DNA from: Brachybacterium muris
GTDB lineage: Bacteria > Actinomycetota > Actinomycetes > Actinomycetales > Dermabacteraceae
Direction of reading: 5' to 3'
Assembly (NCBI RefSeq): GCF_016907455.1
Contig: NZ_JAFBCB010000001.1
Span: 3,224,001 to 3,288,000 of the forward strand
Length of the DNA: 64,000 bases
Part shown: one piece after another, positions 43,373 through 51,201 of the stretch
Layout of the letters: each line of letters opens with the position of its first letter
How positions within the stretch are numbered: the first letter of the stretch is position 1
Translations under genes and position numbers: made by a program
Notes under the pieces: model-generated
What the model saw: only the letters and a program-made list of their open reading frames with translations
Told to the model about the DNA's origin: nothing
The model's database searches: none

Positions 43373-45583
43373 TCACGAATCGGACGCAGAACCGAACCGT
43401 GCTCCATGGAAGGTGCGATCGGCGCCTCGACGGGATGCTCCGCTGCTGTCCAGGTAGGGGGTGATGCCGCCACGGTGGCGGGGGAAGCCGGCTCCCAGGA
43501 TCAGCGCCAGGTCCACGTCCTCCACCCGTTCCACCACGCCCGCGTCGAGCATCAGGGCGATCTCCTCGGCGAGCCCTTCCAGCACACGCTCCAGCAGGGC
43601 CTCGCCCACCGGTGCCTGACCGCCGGCACCCATGCTCGCGCCGCCTGCCGCCCCGCCGTCCTTCGCCGCATCACCGGCACCGAACACCTCGGCGACCACG
43701 GGCGAGACCACCGGCTGCGTGCTGCCGCGGCGCTTCTCGGTGAAGTGCGCCTTCCGCTCCACCATGGCCGACAGTCCCGGGGAGGCGTGGAAGCGGTCGC
43801 CCAGCTCCGCGACCAGCACCTGGCCCACGTGATCGGCCACCGCGTGGCCCACCAGGTCGAGCAGCGCCAGCGGCCGCATGGGCAGGCCGATGGGGTCCAG
43901 GGAGGCGTTGACCTCGTCGGGGTCCGCCCCGGCGTCGAGGGAGGCGAGCACCTCGCCGAGCACGCGGAATAGCAGGCGGTTGACGATGAAACCGGGCGCA
44001 TCGGCGCTCTGCACCGCGAACTTCCCCAGGCGCCGCACCACCTCCAGGCCGGTGGCCAGGGTGGCCTCATCGGTGGCGTCGGTGTGGATCACCTCCACCA
44101 GCGGCATCTTGGCCACGGGGTTGAAGAAGTGCAGGCCCACCACGCGCTGGGGGTGCTGCAAGTCCTCCGCCATGGCGGTGACCGAGAGGGAGGAGGTGTT
44201 GGTGACCAGCAGCGCATCGGCCTCCAGCACACCCTCGAGCTCGGCGAACACGGACTTCTTGATGCCGAGCACCTCGGGGACGGCCTCGAGCACCAGGTCG
44301 CAGCCGGCCAGCTCGGCGACGTCCGCGGTGGCGGAGAGCAGGCCGGCCACCTCGGTGGCGGTGGCCTCGTCGAGGCTGCCGCGGGCGGCGGCCTGGGCGA
44401 TCACGTCGCGGGCCCCGGCCAGGCCCTTCTGAGCGATGTCCTCGTCGAGGTCGCGCATCACCACGGGCACCCGCAGGCCCAGGGCCAGCTGCGCGGCGAT
44501 CTGGGAGGCCATCAGGCCTGCCCCGGCCACGCCCACACGGGTGATCTCCCGGGCGCCGTCCACCGGGGTGCGGCCGGGCTTGCCGCGGCGCAGCATCTCG
44601 GCGGAGTACAGGGATGCCTTGGCACCGTCGGACCGTGCCAGCTGCCCGAGCGTGGCGGCCTCGCGGGCGAGCGCCTCGGTCAGCTCGCTGCCGGGCAGCT
44701 GCTGGAGCAGCTCGAGGGCGCGCGCCGTGGCGGGAGCCCCCTGGCCCTCCATCCGGGCGGTCCACTCGCGGCGGGTCTCGCCTGTGGGCAGGGGTGCGTC
44801 CAGGGCGTCCCGCAGGGCGTCGGCCTCGGCGGAATCGGCGGCAGGCAGGGGGTGGGCATGGGAGACGACCGCGGTGTCCGGGCCGTCGGCGGCATCGACC
44901 ACCTCGGCGGAATCCCCGCGGGCGGCGAGGATCGCGGCGAACTCGTCGAGGGCCGAGGAGAGGTCCTCCGCCAGGGCGTCCACCAGGCCCACCTCGGCCG
45001 CCTGGGCGGCGCTCAGCAGGCGGTCACGGGTGGGGTCCTCGAGGATCATCCGCACGGCGACCTCGGGGCCCACGACGGACTGCAGCAGGGTGGTTCCGCC
45101 CCAGCCGGGCAGGATGCCCAGGCCGGTCTCGGGCAGGCCGATGCCGCGGGCGCCGGGGACGGCGGTGCGCACGTCGGCCATCAGAGCCACCTCGAGGCCG
45201 CCGCCGGGAGCCACGCCGTTGAGGTGGGCGAGGATCGGAACGGCACTGGCACGCACCCGGACCTGCAGGCCGTGGGCGGCGCGGGTCATCTCCTCGACGC
45301 GGTCCACGGCGGAGGGATCGGCGAACATCGACAGGTCCGCCCCGGCCAGGAACACCTTGCCGGTGCCGGTCATGGCGATCGCGCGCACCTCGCCGGCCTC
45401 GGCGCGGTCCAGCGCGGCACCGATGGCGCCGGTGACGGCGTCGATGGACTGCGGGCCCAGGGTGGCGGGCCGGCGCTCCTCACCCTCCGGCGGGGCGAAG
45501 GTCAGCACCGCCACGGTGCCGAGCGCGGGGTGGTCGACGTCCTCGGTGATGACGCGGGTGACGTGCTCGGTGTAGGTGCTCAC
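43373..45583 (-). CDS. fadB: FadB-type enoyl-CoA hydratase/3-hydroxyacyl-CoA dehydrogenase
   Basis: This 736-residue multifunctional protein starts with a crotonase domain (AIAMTGTGKVFLAGADLSMF; LNGVAPGGGLEVALMADVR; PETGLGILPGWGGT) and continues with a dehydrogenase domain: NAD-binding VGVAGAGLMASQIA near residue 346, LEAVPE, TNTSSLSVTAMAEDL, VGLHFFNPVAKMPLVEVI, then two helical C-domains. It hydrates and oxidises acyl-CoA in beta-oxidation. The GTG at 45583 is chosen because an AAGGATGG site precedes it. An IS110-family element begins within tens of bases upstream, so the native promoter may be displaced. A thiolase/acyl-CoA dehydrogenase pair lies 16 kb away. Confidence 0.93.
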   Translation of the reverse strand: MSTYTEHVTRVITEDVDHPALGTVAVLTFAPPEGEERRPATLGPQSIDAVTGAIGAALDRAEAGEVRAIAMTGTGKVFLAGADLSMFADPSAVDRVEEMTRAAHGLQVRVRASAVPILAHLNGVAPGGGLEVALMADVRTAVPGARGIGLPETGLGILPGWGGTTLLQSVVGPEVAVRMILEDPTRDRLLSAAQAAEVGLVDALAEDLSSALDEFAAILAARGDSAEVVDAADGPDTAVVSHAHPLPAADSAEADALRDALDAPLPTGETRREWTARMEGQGAPATARALELLQQLPGSELTEALAREAATLGQLARSDGAKASLYSAEMLRRGKPGRTPVDGAREITRVGVAGAGLMASQIAAQLALGLRVPVVMRDLDEDIAQKGLAGARDVIAQAAARGSLDEATATEVAGLLSATADVAELAGCDLVLEAVPEVLGIKKSVFAELEGVLEADALLVTNTSSLSVTAMAEDLQHPQRVVGLHFFNPVAKMPLVEVIHTDATDEATLATGLEVVRRLGKFAVQSADAPGFIVNRLLFRVLGEVLASLDAGADPDEVNASLDPIGLPMRPLALLDLVGHAVADHVGQVLVAELGDRFHASPGLSAMVERKAHFTEKRRGSTQPVVSPVVAEVFGAGDAAKDGGAAGGASMGAGGQAPVGEALLERVLEGLAEEIALMLDAGVVERVEDVDLALILGAGFPRHRGGITPYLDSSGASRRGADRTFHGARFGSASDS

Positions 45584-45609
45584 TGGTGCACCATCCTTAG
45601 TGCGGCCTT

Positions 45610-45816
45610 GTTCGGTAAGGTCGTGACCACTCGGTCCCGGTGGGTGCACGGCCATTTGTGCGTGCCGTTCGACGGCCACGATGAGTTCTGCCGGCCCCGC
45701 CGGGCCGAGGCCATCTGAACGGCGTCAGGAACATGCCCCTTTGAGGGCCGAGCAGTGAGCTTCCGGCAGATGACCTCCACCAAGTGGTGCTCCTTCGATG
45801 AACCTGGAGTACGCGC
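45610..45816 (+). ncRNA. Candidate bridge-RNA region of the IS110 element
   Basis: The IS110 group is known to express a structured bridge RNA from the non-coding left end; it pairs with target and donor DNA. This stretch carries no gene and shows successive stem-loops: GCCGT/ACGGC at 45664-45676, CGGCCC/GGGCCG at 45692-45707, GCCC/GGGC at 45735-45748 and CACC/GGTG at 45778-45789. Location and structure fit; guide loops cannot be verified without the donor and target cores. Confidence 0.5.
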
Positions 45817-47037
45817 ATGTATGTCGGATGGGACTGGGGCAATACCACCCATGCTGTCGCTGTGATCGATGACCAGGGCCAGGTGATCGACCGCTGGCCC
45901 TGCCCCCACACCGAGGACGGGATTCGAGCCACCCTGGCCCGCCTGGCCAGCCACGGCCCTCCGGCTAGGCTGCCGGTCGCGATCGAGACCACCCGCGGGC
46001 TGGTGATCGACCGTCTCCTGACCGCCGGGCATCCCGTGGTCCCGGTCCATCCCAACGCGTTCAACGCCGTCCGTCCCCGCTGGGGCGCTGCCCGCGCCAA
46101 GGACGACCCCGGCGACGCGTTCAAGCTCGCCGACTACCTCCGCACCGACGGGCACCGCCTGCGGACCCTGCGCCCGACCGAGCAGGCGACCCTCGAGCTG
46201 CAAGCGCTGGTCCGGGCCCGCGAGGACCAGGTCACCGCCCGCGTGGCCGCGACCAACCAGCTCGCCGCCCTGCTGGCCGAGCACTGGCCCGGCGCCGGGG
46301 TGGTGTTCGCCCGCCTGGACTCCGATATCGCCCTGGCCTTCTGCGACAGGTTCCCCACCCCAGCCTCGGCCAAGCACCTGGCCCCGGCCAGAATGCGGGA
46401 CTGGCTCGCCCGGCAGCACTACTCCGGCCGCGTCGACCCCGCTGCCCTGGTGGCCAGGCTTCGTGGGGCCCCCGCGCCTGCCTCGCGGCTCGGTGAGGAG
46501 ACGATCACCGCGCTGGTTCGCACACAGGTCCAGGTCATCCGGGCCCTCAGAACAGCGATCGATGACCTTGAAGCCCAGATCGAGACGGCTCTGGCCGCCC
46601 ATTCCTGGGCAGCGTTGATCCAGCCCCTGCCCCGGGTGGGGATCGTCAACCTCGCCCAGATCATCGGGGAGATCGGACCGTTGCTCGAACACGCCTCCAA
46701 CGCTGACCAGCTCGCCGCCGAGGCAGGCGTCGTGCCCGTCACCCGCGCCTCGGGTAAATCCCACGCGGTCGTGTTCCGCTACGCCACCAACCGGCGGGCC
46801 CGCCAAGCCCTGGTCCGCTGGGCAGACAACTCCCGCCACGCCTCGCCCTGGGCGAAGAACATTTACGAGACCGCACGCGCCCAGGGCAAACGCCATGCCC
46901 ATGCCGTGCGGATCCTGGCCCGGGCCTGGCTGCGGATCATCTACGCCTGCTGGCGCGACGGCACCTGCTACGACCCCGCCACCCACCAAGCCCACAGAAC
47001 CGACAGAACACACAAAACCACCGCTCTCGCGGCCTAG
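45817..47037 (+). CDS. IS110-family transposase (DEDD recombinase)
   Basis: This 406-residue protein has the N-terminal RuvC-like DEDD domain: D6 in VGWDWGNT, E57 in AIETTRG, and D97/D100 in KDDPGDAFKLADYL. A C-terminal Tnp_20 domain follows from about residue 265 (LIQPLPRVGIVNLAQIIGEIG), with the likely catalytic serine S312 in TRASGKSHAVVF. Such enzymes use a bridge RNA to choose target and donor sites. The ORF is full length with no stop or shift. Start at the ATG giving MYVGWDWGN. Confidence 0.95.
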   Translation: MYVGWDWGNTTHAVAVIDDQGQVIDRWPCPHTEDGIRATLARLASHGPPARLPVAIETTRGLVIDRLLTAGHPVVPVHPNAFNAVRPRWGAARAKDDPGDAFKLADYLRTDGHRLRTLRPTEQATLELQALVRAREDQVTARVAATNQLAALLAEHWPGAGVVFARLDSDIALAFCDRFPTPASAKHLAPARMRDWLARQHYSGRVDPAALVARLRGAPAPASRLGEETITALVRTQVQVIRALRTAIDDLEAQIETALAAHSWAALIQPLPRVGIVNLAQIIGEIGPLLEHASNADQLAAEAGVVPVTRASGKSHAVVFRYATNRRARQALVRWADNSRHASPWAKNIYETARAQGKRHAHAVRILARAWLRIIYACWRDGTCYDPATHQAHRTDRTHKTTALAA

Positions 47038-47332
47038 AGGTTGACTCAGGGAACTCATCGGGGGCCTTTCGTGTTCTCGTCCTCGAGGGCACGGCGCAGG
47101 GGCGGGGTGCTCGGTCGGGTCATGCCCCGCCACTTCCTGATACCGCCGGTTTCAGGTACAGCATGCCGGAGTGGCGCCCCGGTGTCCACCGCAGGACGCG
47201 TCCCCTCCCCGGATCCGCGCCGTTACCTGACAGAGCCGTTACCGGACAAAAGGGGAGTTCTCCCCATCGCGCATGCGAATCCGTCGCCCCTACGGTGGGA
47301 ACGAGGGAACCGCTACGGGGAGAGGAACCACC
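47038..47332. other. Right flank of the IS110 element and lipoprotein promoter
   Basis: No gene is supported. TACGGT at about 47291-47296 could be a -10 box for the lipoprotein gene at 47333. Confidence 0.35.
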
Positions 47333-48103
47333 ATGAGGACCACCACGACCAGCCGGGGCCACCGCGCCCGCGCCGCCCTGTTCGCACCGCTGGCGGGACT
47401 CGCCCTGGTCGTCTCCGGCTGCGGCGCATCGGGCGGGGACGAGGACCCGGCCCCGGAGCCCACCGCCGAACAGACGGAGGAGGCCCCCGAGCCCACCGAC
47501 GACGGCACCGACCCCACCGATGCGCAGGAGCCCTCGGACGGCGGCGGCGAGGCGGGATCCGACGACCAGACCGGCGCCTCCGGTGCCGACACCGAGCTCG
47601 CGGCCCCCGGCACGCAGGTGAAGGTGGGCGAGCCCGCCACCATCCACGTGCAGGTGCTGGAGAAGGGCGAGGAGTACTACGGCTACGGCGTCGTCTCCAC
47701 CACGGTCACCGAGATCGCCGAGGGTGATCCGTCGATCATCGACCAGTTCGACGAGGACGACAAGGCGGACCTCGAGGGCATGACCCCGTGGTACGTGAAG
47801 TCCGAGCACGAGATCCTGAGCTTCGAGGGCGATCCGAACGCGGACATGACCCCGTCGCTGGAGGTGCAGGACGCCCAGGGCAACCGCGTGACGGTCGGGA
47901 TTTCCTTCGGCGGCAACCTCGATGATGCCTGCGACCTGCAGCTGTTCGACGAGGCGAAGCCCGGTGCGACCGCCTCCACCTGCACCGTGGTGTTCACCGA
48001 TGGGGAGGCGCCGGCGCAGGTGGCCTGGGAGGGTGACGACAAGGCCGACGGGGACGACAACCCCTACGAGGACGAGCCGGTGGTGTGGGTCAACGAGGGC
48101 TGA
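47333..48103 (+). CDS. Lipoprotein with a DUF4352-like domain
   Basis: This 256-residue protein has a lipobox ending LALVVSGCG (Cys30), then an acidic Pro/Thr/Glu linker to about residue 85, and a C-terminal beta-rich domain (VKVGEPATIHV, YGVVSTTVTEIAEGDPSII, CDLQLFDEAKPG with CTVVF). The layout matches actinobacterial surface lipoproteins with Ig-like DUF4352 folds. A Cys pair in DACDLQL and STCTVVF may form a disulfide. A GAGAGG site precedes the ATG. No substrate is known. Confidence 0.75.
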   Translation: MRTTTTSRGHRARAALFAPLAGLALVVSGCGASGGDEDPAPEPTAEQTEEAPEPTDDGTDPTDAQEPSDGGGEAGSDDQTGASGADTELAAPGTQVKVGEPATIHVQVLEKGEEYYGYGVVSTTVTEIAEGDPSIIDQFDEDDKADLEGMTPWYVKSEHEILSFEGDPNADMTPSLEVQDAQGNRVTVGISFGGNLDDACDLQLFDEAKPGATASTCTVVFTDGEAPAQVAWEGDDKADGDDNPYEDEPVVWVNEG

Positions 48104-48112
48104 CGCCTTCGA

Positions 48113-48997
48113 TCACCTGGGCACCGCGTAGTACAGGGGCATCCCCTCCGGGGTCTCCACGGAGAACTGCAGGGTGTCCAGGTCGCCCTCCGGGACCACC
48201 ACCGCCACGGCGACGGTGAGGGTCTGGCCGTCCGCCAGTGCCGCTCCCTCGGACAGGGGGTTCGGCACCAGGCCCGCCACTTCGGGGTAGGTCATCAGAT
48301 CGGTCTCCCCGCGCGCCCACACCTCCTCGTTGATCCGCACGGAGCTGTCGCCCTCGTAGGTGACGTCGAGCGTCATCACCACCAGCTGGTAGCCGGGCTG
48401 GAGCACGTCGACGCCACCGGCGAGGGGGACGGTGGCGTCGGGGTCGATGGCGGTGGCCCGCACGCTCACGGTGCCGCCGTCGAGGGTGGGCCAGGTGAAG
48501 GTGTGCTCACCCACCGTGGCCGGCTGGCCGAACATGCCGGTGCCGTCGGTGACCTGGTTGCCGGAGGCATCGAGAACCACGCCATCCGTGAACGCCGGCC
48601 CGTCATCGACCTCCACCCACACGGTGTCGTCGGCGATGAAGCTCCGCACGGCAGACACCAGCAGCCCGAGACCGGCCAGCAGCGCCAGCAGCACCACCGC
48701 GACGATCGCCACGACAGCCCAGGCGGGGAATCCCTTGGATGTCTTGGGTGTGGTCCAGGGCCGGGCACCGCCAGCAGGGTGGGTGGCGTCGAGGCCATCG
48801 ATCTCGCCGGGCGGCTCGGGTGAGTGCCCACCGGCCGATGGCGAGGGGTGCGCCCAGGTCGCGGAGGCGGCGGGAGCAGCCACCGCAGGCGCGAGGTCGG
48901 CGTTCCCGGCGGCGGGGCCGGGCCCGGTGCCCCCGGCAGTGGGGTCGGGCTCGGTGTCCCAGTCATAGGTCGACGATGTCGACGGCGTCGTTGCCAT
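48113..48997 (-). CDS. Single-pass membrane protein with an Ig-like outer domain
   Basis: This 294-residue protein has a disordered Pro/Ala-rich cytoplasmic part to about residue 88, one membrane helix at about 92-115 (AVVAIVAVVLLALLAGLGLLV), and an outer beta-rich domain with GEHTFTWPTLDGGTVSVRA and VMTLDVTYEGDSSVRINEEVW, resembling DUF4352 folds. TATGCT lies six bases before the ATG at 48997, so the transcript is probably leaderless; no ribosome-binding site is seen. It converges with the lipoprotein gene at 47333, nine bases away. Confidence 0.7.
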   Translation of the reverse strand: MATTPSTSSTYDWDTEPDPTAGGTGPGPAAGNADLAPAVAAPAASATWAHPSPSAGGHSPEPPGEIDGLDATHPAGGARPWTTPKTSKGFPAWAVVAIVAVVLLALLAGLGLLVSAVRSFIADDTVWVEVDDGPAFTDGVVLDASGNQVTDGTGMFGQPATVGEHTFTWPTLDGGTVSVRATAIDPDATVPLAGGVDVLQPGYQLVVMTLDVTYEGDSSVRINEEVWARGETDLMTYPEVAGLVPNPLSEGAALADGQTLTVAVAVVVPEGDLDTLQFSVETPEGMPLYYAVPR

Positions 48998-49020
48998 GAG
49001 CGGAGCATAGACCCCAGCGG
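48998..49020 (-). promoter_or_regulatory. Leaderless promoter of the membrane-protein gene
   Basis: TATGCT (minus strand, ending six bases before the ATG at 48997) fits TANNNT. The adjacent gene ends at 49023, so the promoter is packed into a very short gap. Confidence 0.5.
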
Positions 49021-49022
49021 GG

Positions 49023-49865
49023 TCAGGCCGGGACCTTGGTGAACAAGTACCACTGGCCGTCGTGGGGATCGGATGTGGGGCCGCGCTGGGCGATGGCTTC
49101 CCAGGTGCCGTTGCCACCGTCGGGCGCCCCGGTCACCTGGCAGCTCGCGGTGATGCCACCGTCTGCCATCTCGCAGGTGGCCTCCATGCCGGGGACCGGC
49201 TGCCCATCCCCCTTGATTGCGAAGTTGACGGAGTTCACCAGCGCATCGGCCACCTGCTGGCCGGAGACCTCGGCGGGTATCGGGGTGGCGACCTTGCCGA
49301 AGCCGATCTCGGCATCGGCCGGGACGGTGAAGTCGGTGGGACCGTCGGCGTCGGCGAACATCAGCAGGGCGGGGTTGCCGAAACCTGCCGGCACCACGCG
49401 GACCGTGACGGTCAGTTCCGGCCCGGTGGGCTCGGCCATCTCGTCGTGCTCGACGAGTGTGCAGGTGGCGGCCGAGCCGTTGACCACGGCCTCCCCCTCA
49501 CAGGTGCCGCCCTGGGAGCCGATGAACTCGGTGGCCTCGAGCTCATCCGCGCTCATGCGCCCCCGCTCGTCGAGCTGCTGGTAGAGGTTCTCGATGACGA
49601 AGTAGGAGACGCCGTCGGTCTCGGGCATCTGCTCGGCGCTGACGGTGCCGGTCCAGTCCGAGGACGCCTCCTGCTGCTGCTCGCCAGCGGCGCTCGGTCC
49701 GTCATCGTCGGCCCCTGCCCCGCCTCCCCCGGTGCAGCCGAGGAGCAGCGCACCGACGGCGGCGGCCGAGAGAGCACCCCCACCGAGTCGGGAGATGACG
49801 CGACCGGTGGCGGCGCCGGGAGCGGCAGCGCTGCGGGAGGACGTGTGTGAGGTGGTCATACGCAT
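49023..49865 (-). CDS. Lipoprotein, paralogue A of an adjacent pair
   Basis: This 280-residue protein has a signal peptide with lipobox VGALLLGCTG (Cys44) and an acidic linker to about residue 65. The mature domain has YFVIENLYQQLDERG, LEATEFIGSQGGTCEGEAVV with CTLVEHDE, and a C-terminal CEMADGGITASCQV. The same blocks and four Cys recur in the protein encoded at 50017-51018, so the two arose by duplication. Four conserved Cys suggest two disulfides outside the cell. I know of no assigned function for this family. Confidence 0.75.
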   Translation of the reverse strand: MRMTTSHTSSRSAAAPGAATGRVISRLGGGALSAAAVGALLLGCTGGGGAGADDDGPSAAGEQQQEASSDWTGTVSAEQMPETDGVSYFVIENLYQQLDERGRMSADELEATEFIGSQGGTCEGEAVVNGSAATCTLVEHDEMAEPTGPELTVTVRVVPAGFGNPALLMFADADGPTDFTVPADAEIGFGKVATPIPAEVSGQQVADALVNSVNFAIKGDGQPVPGMEATCEMADGGITASCQVTGAPDGGNGTWEAIAQRGPTSDPHDGQWYLFTKVPA

Positions 49866-49970
49866 GGGTCGGGGTCCTCAAGGGTGGTGCCGCGATGCAG
49901 CAGGCTGCTGGGGCCCGCGGCCGCAGGTGGGTGGACAGGCAGGAGGAGACAGGCAGGAGGAAGGGTGGGA

Positions 49971-50002
49971 GGGGCCGCCCGGCGCCTGTGCCGGACGGCC
50001 CC
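49971..50002 (-). terminator. Hairpin between the paired lipoprotein genes
   Basis: GGGGCCGCCCGGC and GCCGGACGGCCCC pair over 13 positions with one mismatch and a six-base loop, just after the stop of paralogue B and before paralogue A. Confidence 0.65.
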
Positions 50003-50016
50003 TCAGGCACGTGCGA

Positions 50017-51018
50017 TCACTCGATGAACTGGGTGTACAGGTAGGTGTAGCCCTCGTAGTCGGATCCGGGCTGCACGGTGGCGTACCAGAAGCCGGAGGT
50101 GCCCTCGTCGAGAGCGGACAGCTGGCACACCGCGTGGGACTCGTCGCCGTGGATCTTGCAGGTGACCTCCGCGTTGTCCGTCACCTCACCGTCGGGACCG
50201 GCGGCCTGCCGGGCGGCCTCGACCAGACCGGCACCGATCATCTCGCCGGTCACCTCGTTGCCGTGATCGACCTTCCCGAGCAGGAGCTGGGTGCCGTCGG
50301 GGAGGGCGAGCTCGGTGGTCTCCCCCTCCCCCACAGCCATCAGCAGTGCGTGGTTGCCTGCACCGGAGCGCACCAGGTGGACGGTGGCGGTCAGGTCCTT
50401 GCCGGCATACTCCTCGCCCTCGAACCCGGTGAGGGTGCACAGCGCGGGCGAACTGCCGACCTTCACCTTGCCGGTGCACGTGGCGCTGTGGGATCCGAGG
50501 TACTCGGTGCTCTCGAGCGCTGCGGCATCGAGGGTGAGGCCGTGGGAGGAGGCGTACAGCTCATGGCTGATCAGGAACGGCAGCCCGTCGGGGGAGGCGA
50601 GGGTCTCGACGCTGACGGTGCCGGCCCACTGCCCGAGTGCGCTGTCGATGACGGCGGAGTCGGGCCAGGCCTCGTCGCCACCGGAACCGGATCCGCTCCC
50701 GTCAGCGCTGCCGGCGTCGTCCTTGGCTGCATCGCCCTCGCCTGCATCGTCCGTGCCGGCGCTGTCGGTGTCCTCCGCAGCGTCGTCGGCGGGCTGATCC
50801 TTCTTCTCGCCGTCCTCGTCCCCGGCGGCGGTCTGGTCCTCCCCCTTGTCGGTCGTGGCGGGCTGCTCGGTGGCGGCCGGCGCCTTCGTCCCCCCGGCAA
50901 CGGGTTCGGCCCCGTCGCCACCTCCGCCGCAGGCGGCGAGCAGTGCCCCGGCGGCCAGCAGCGAGAACGCTCCTGCGGTGAGGCGGGCGGCAGAGCGCGG
51001 CGGAGTCATGGATCGCAT
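50017..51018 (-). CDS. Lipoprotein, paralogue B, with IS21 copy 3 in its leader
   Basis: This 333-residue protein has lipobox SLLAAGALLAACGG (Cys30), a long Asp/Glu/Gly/Ser linker to about residue 130, and the same domain as paralogue A: LISHELYASSHG, LESTEYLGSHSATCTG with LCTLTGF, AVCQLSALDEG. The coding region is complete. The IS21 element inserted at 51040, 21 bases before the ATG, within the GAGGGG ribosome-binding region duplicated as CTCGGG. The old promoter is now beyond 53620, so expression must come from the element or be lost. An ATG at 51009 is an alternative start. Confidence 0.78.
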   Translation of the reverse strand: MRSMTPPRSAARLTAGAFSLLAAGALLAACGGGGDGAEPVAGGTKAPAATEQPATTDKGEDQTAAGDEDGEKKDQPADDAAEDTDSAGTDDAGEGDAAKDDAGSADGSGSGSGGDEAWPDSAVIDSALGQWAGTVSVETLASPDGLPFLISHELYASSHGLTLDAAALESTEYLGSHSATCTGKVKVGSSPALCTLTGFEGEEYAGKDLTATVHLVRSGAGNHALLMAVGEGETTELALPDGTQLLLGKVDHGNEVTGEMIGAGLVEAARQAAGPDGEVTDNAEVTCKIHGDESHAVCQLSALDEGTSGFWYATVQPGSDYEGYTYLYTQFIE

Positions 51019-51152
51019 GGTGATTCGGTTCCCCTCGGGTGAATATTCGCCTCGCTGGGGTCCGCTGATCGAGGGTTCGGGTGCCACGTCGCTGCCGTAG
51101 CGGTGGCGTCGTTCGGGACCACCAGTGGTGTCGTTGGGGCCGCTCTGTCTAC

Positions 51153-51193
51153 GCTCCTTCCGCCGTGTGTATAGGGCACGCGGCGGAAGGAGC
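51153..51193 (+). promoter_or_regulatory. Hairpin over the istA ribosome-binding site (copy 3)
   Basis: Same perfect stem as at 15378-15418. In this copy no host gene reads into istA from the left in the same direction at close range. Confidence 0.72.
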
Positions 51194-51201
51194 AATCTGG
51201 A

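Larger units (their letters stand above)
45604..47068 (+). mobile_element. IS110-family insertion sequence (ends approximate)
   Basis: An intact IS110-type transposase gene is preceded by about 210 bases of non-coding, hairpin-rich DNA and followed by a short 3' flank. GGCCTT occurs at 45604-45609 and again at 47063-47068 and could mark the crossover points. IS110 elements lack terminal inverted repeats and usually make no target duplication, so the ends cannot be fixed by eye. The element lies directly upstream of the fadB-like gene. Confidence 0.7.
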
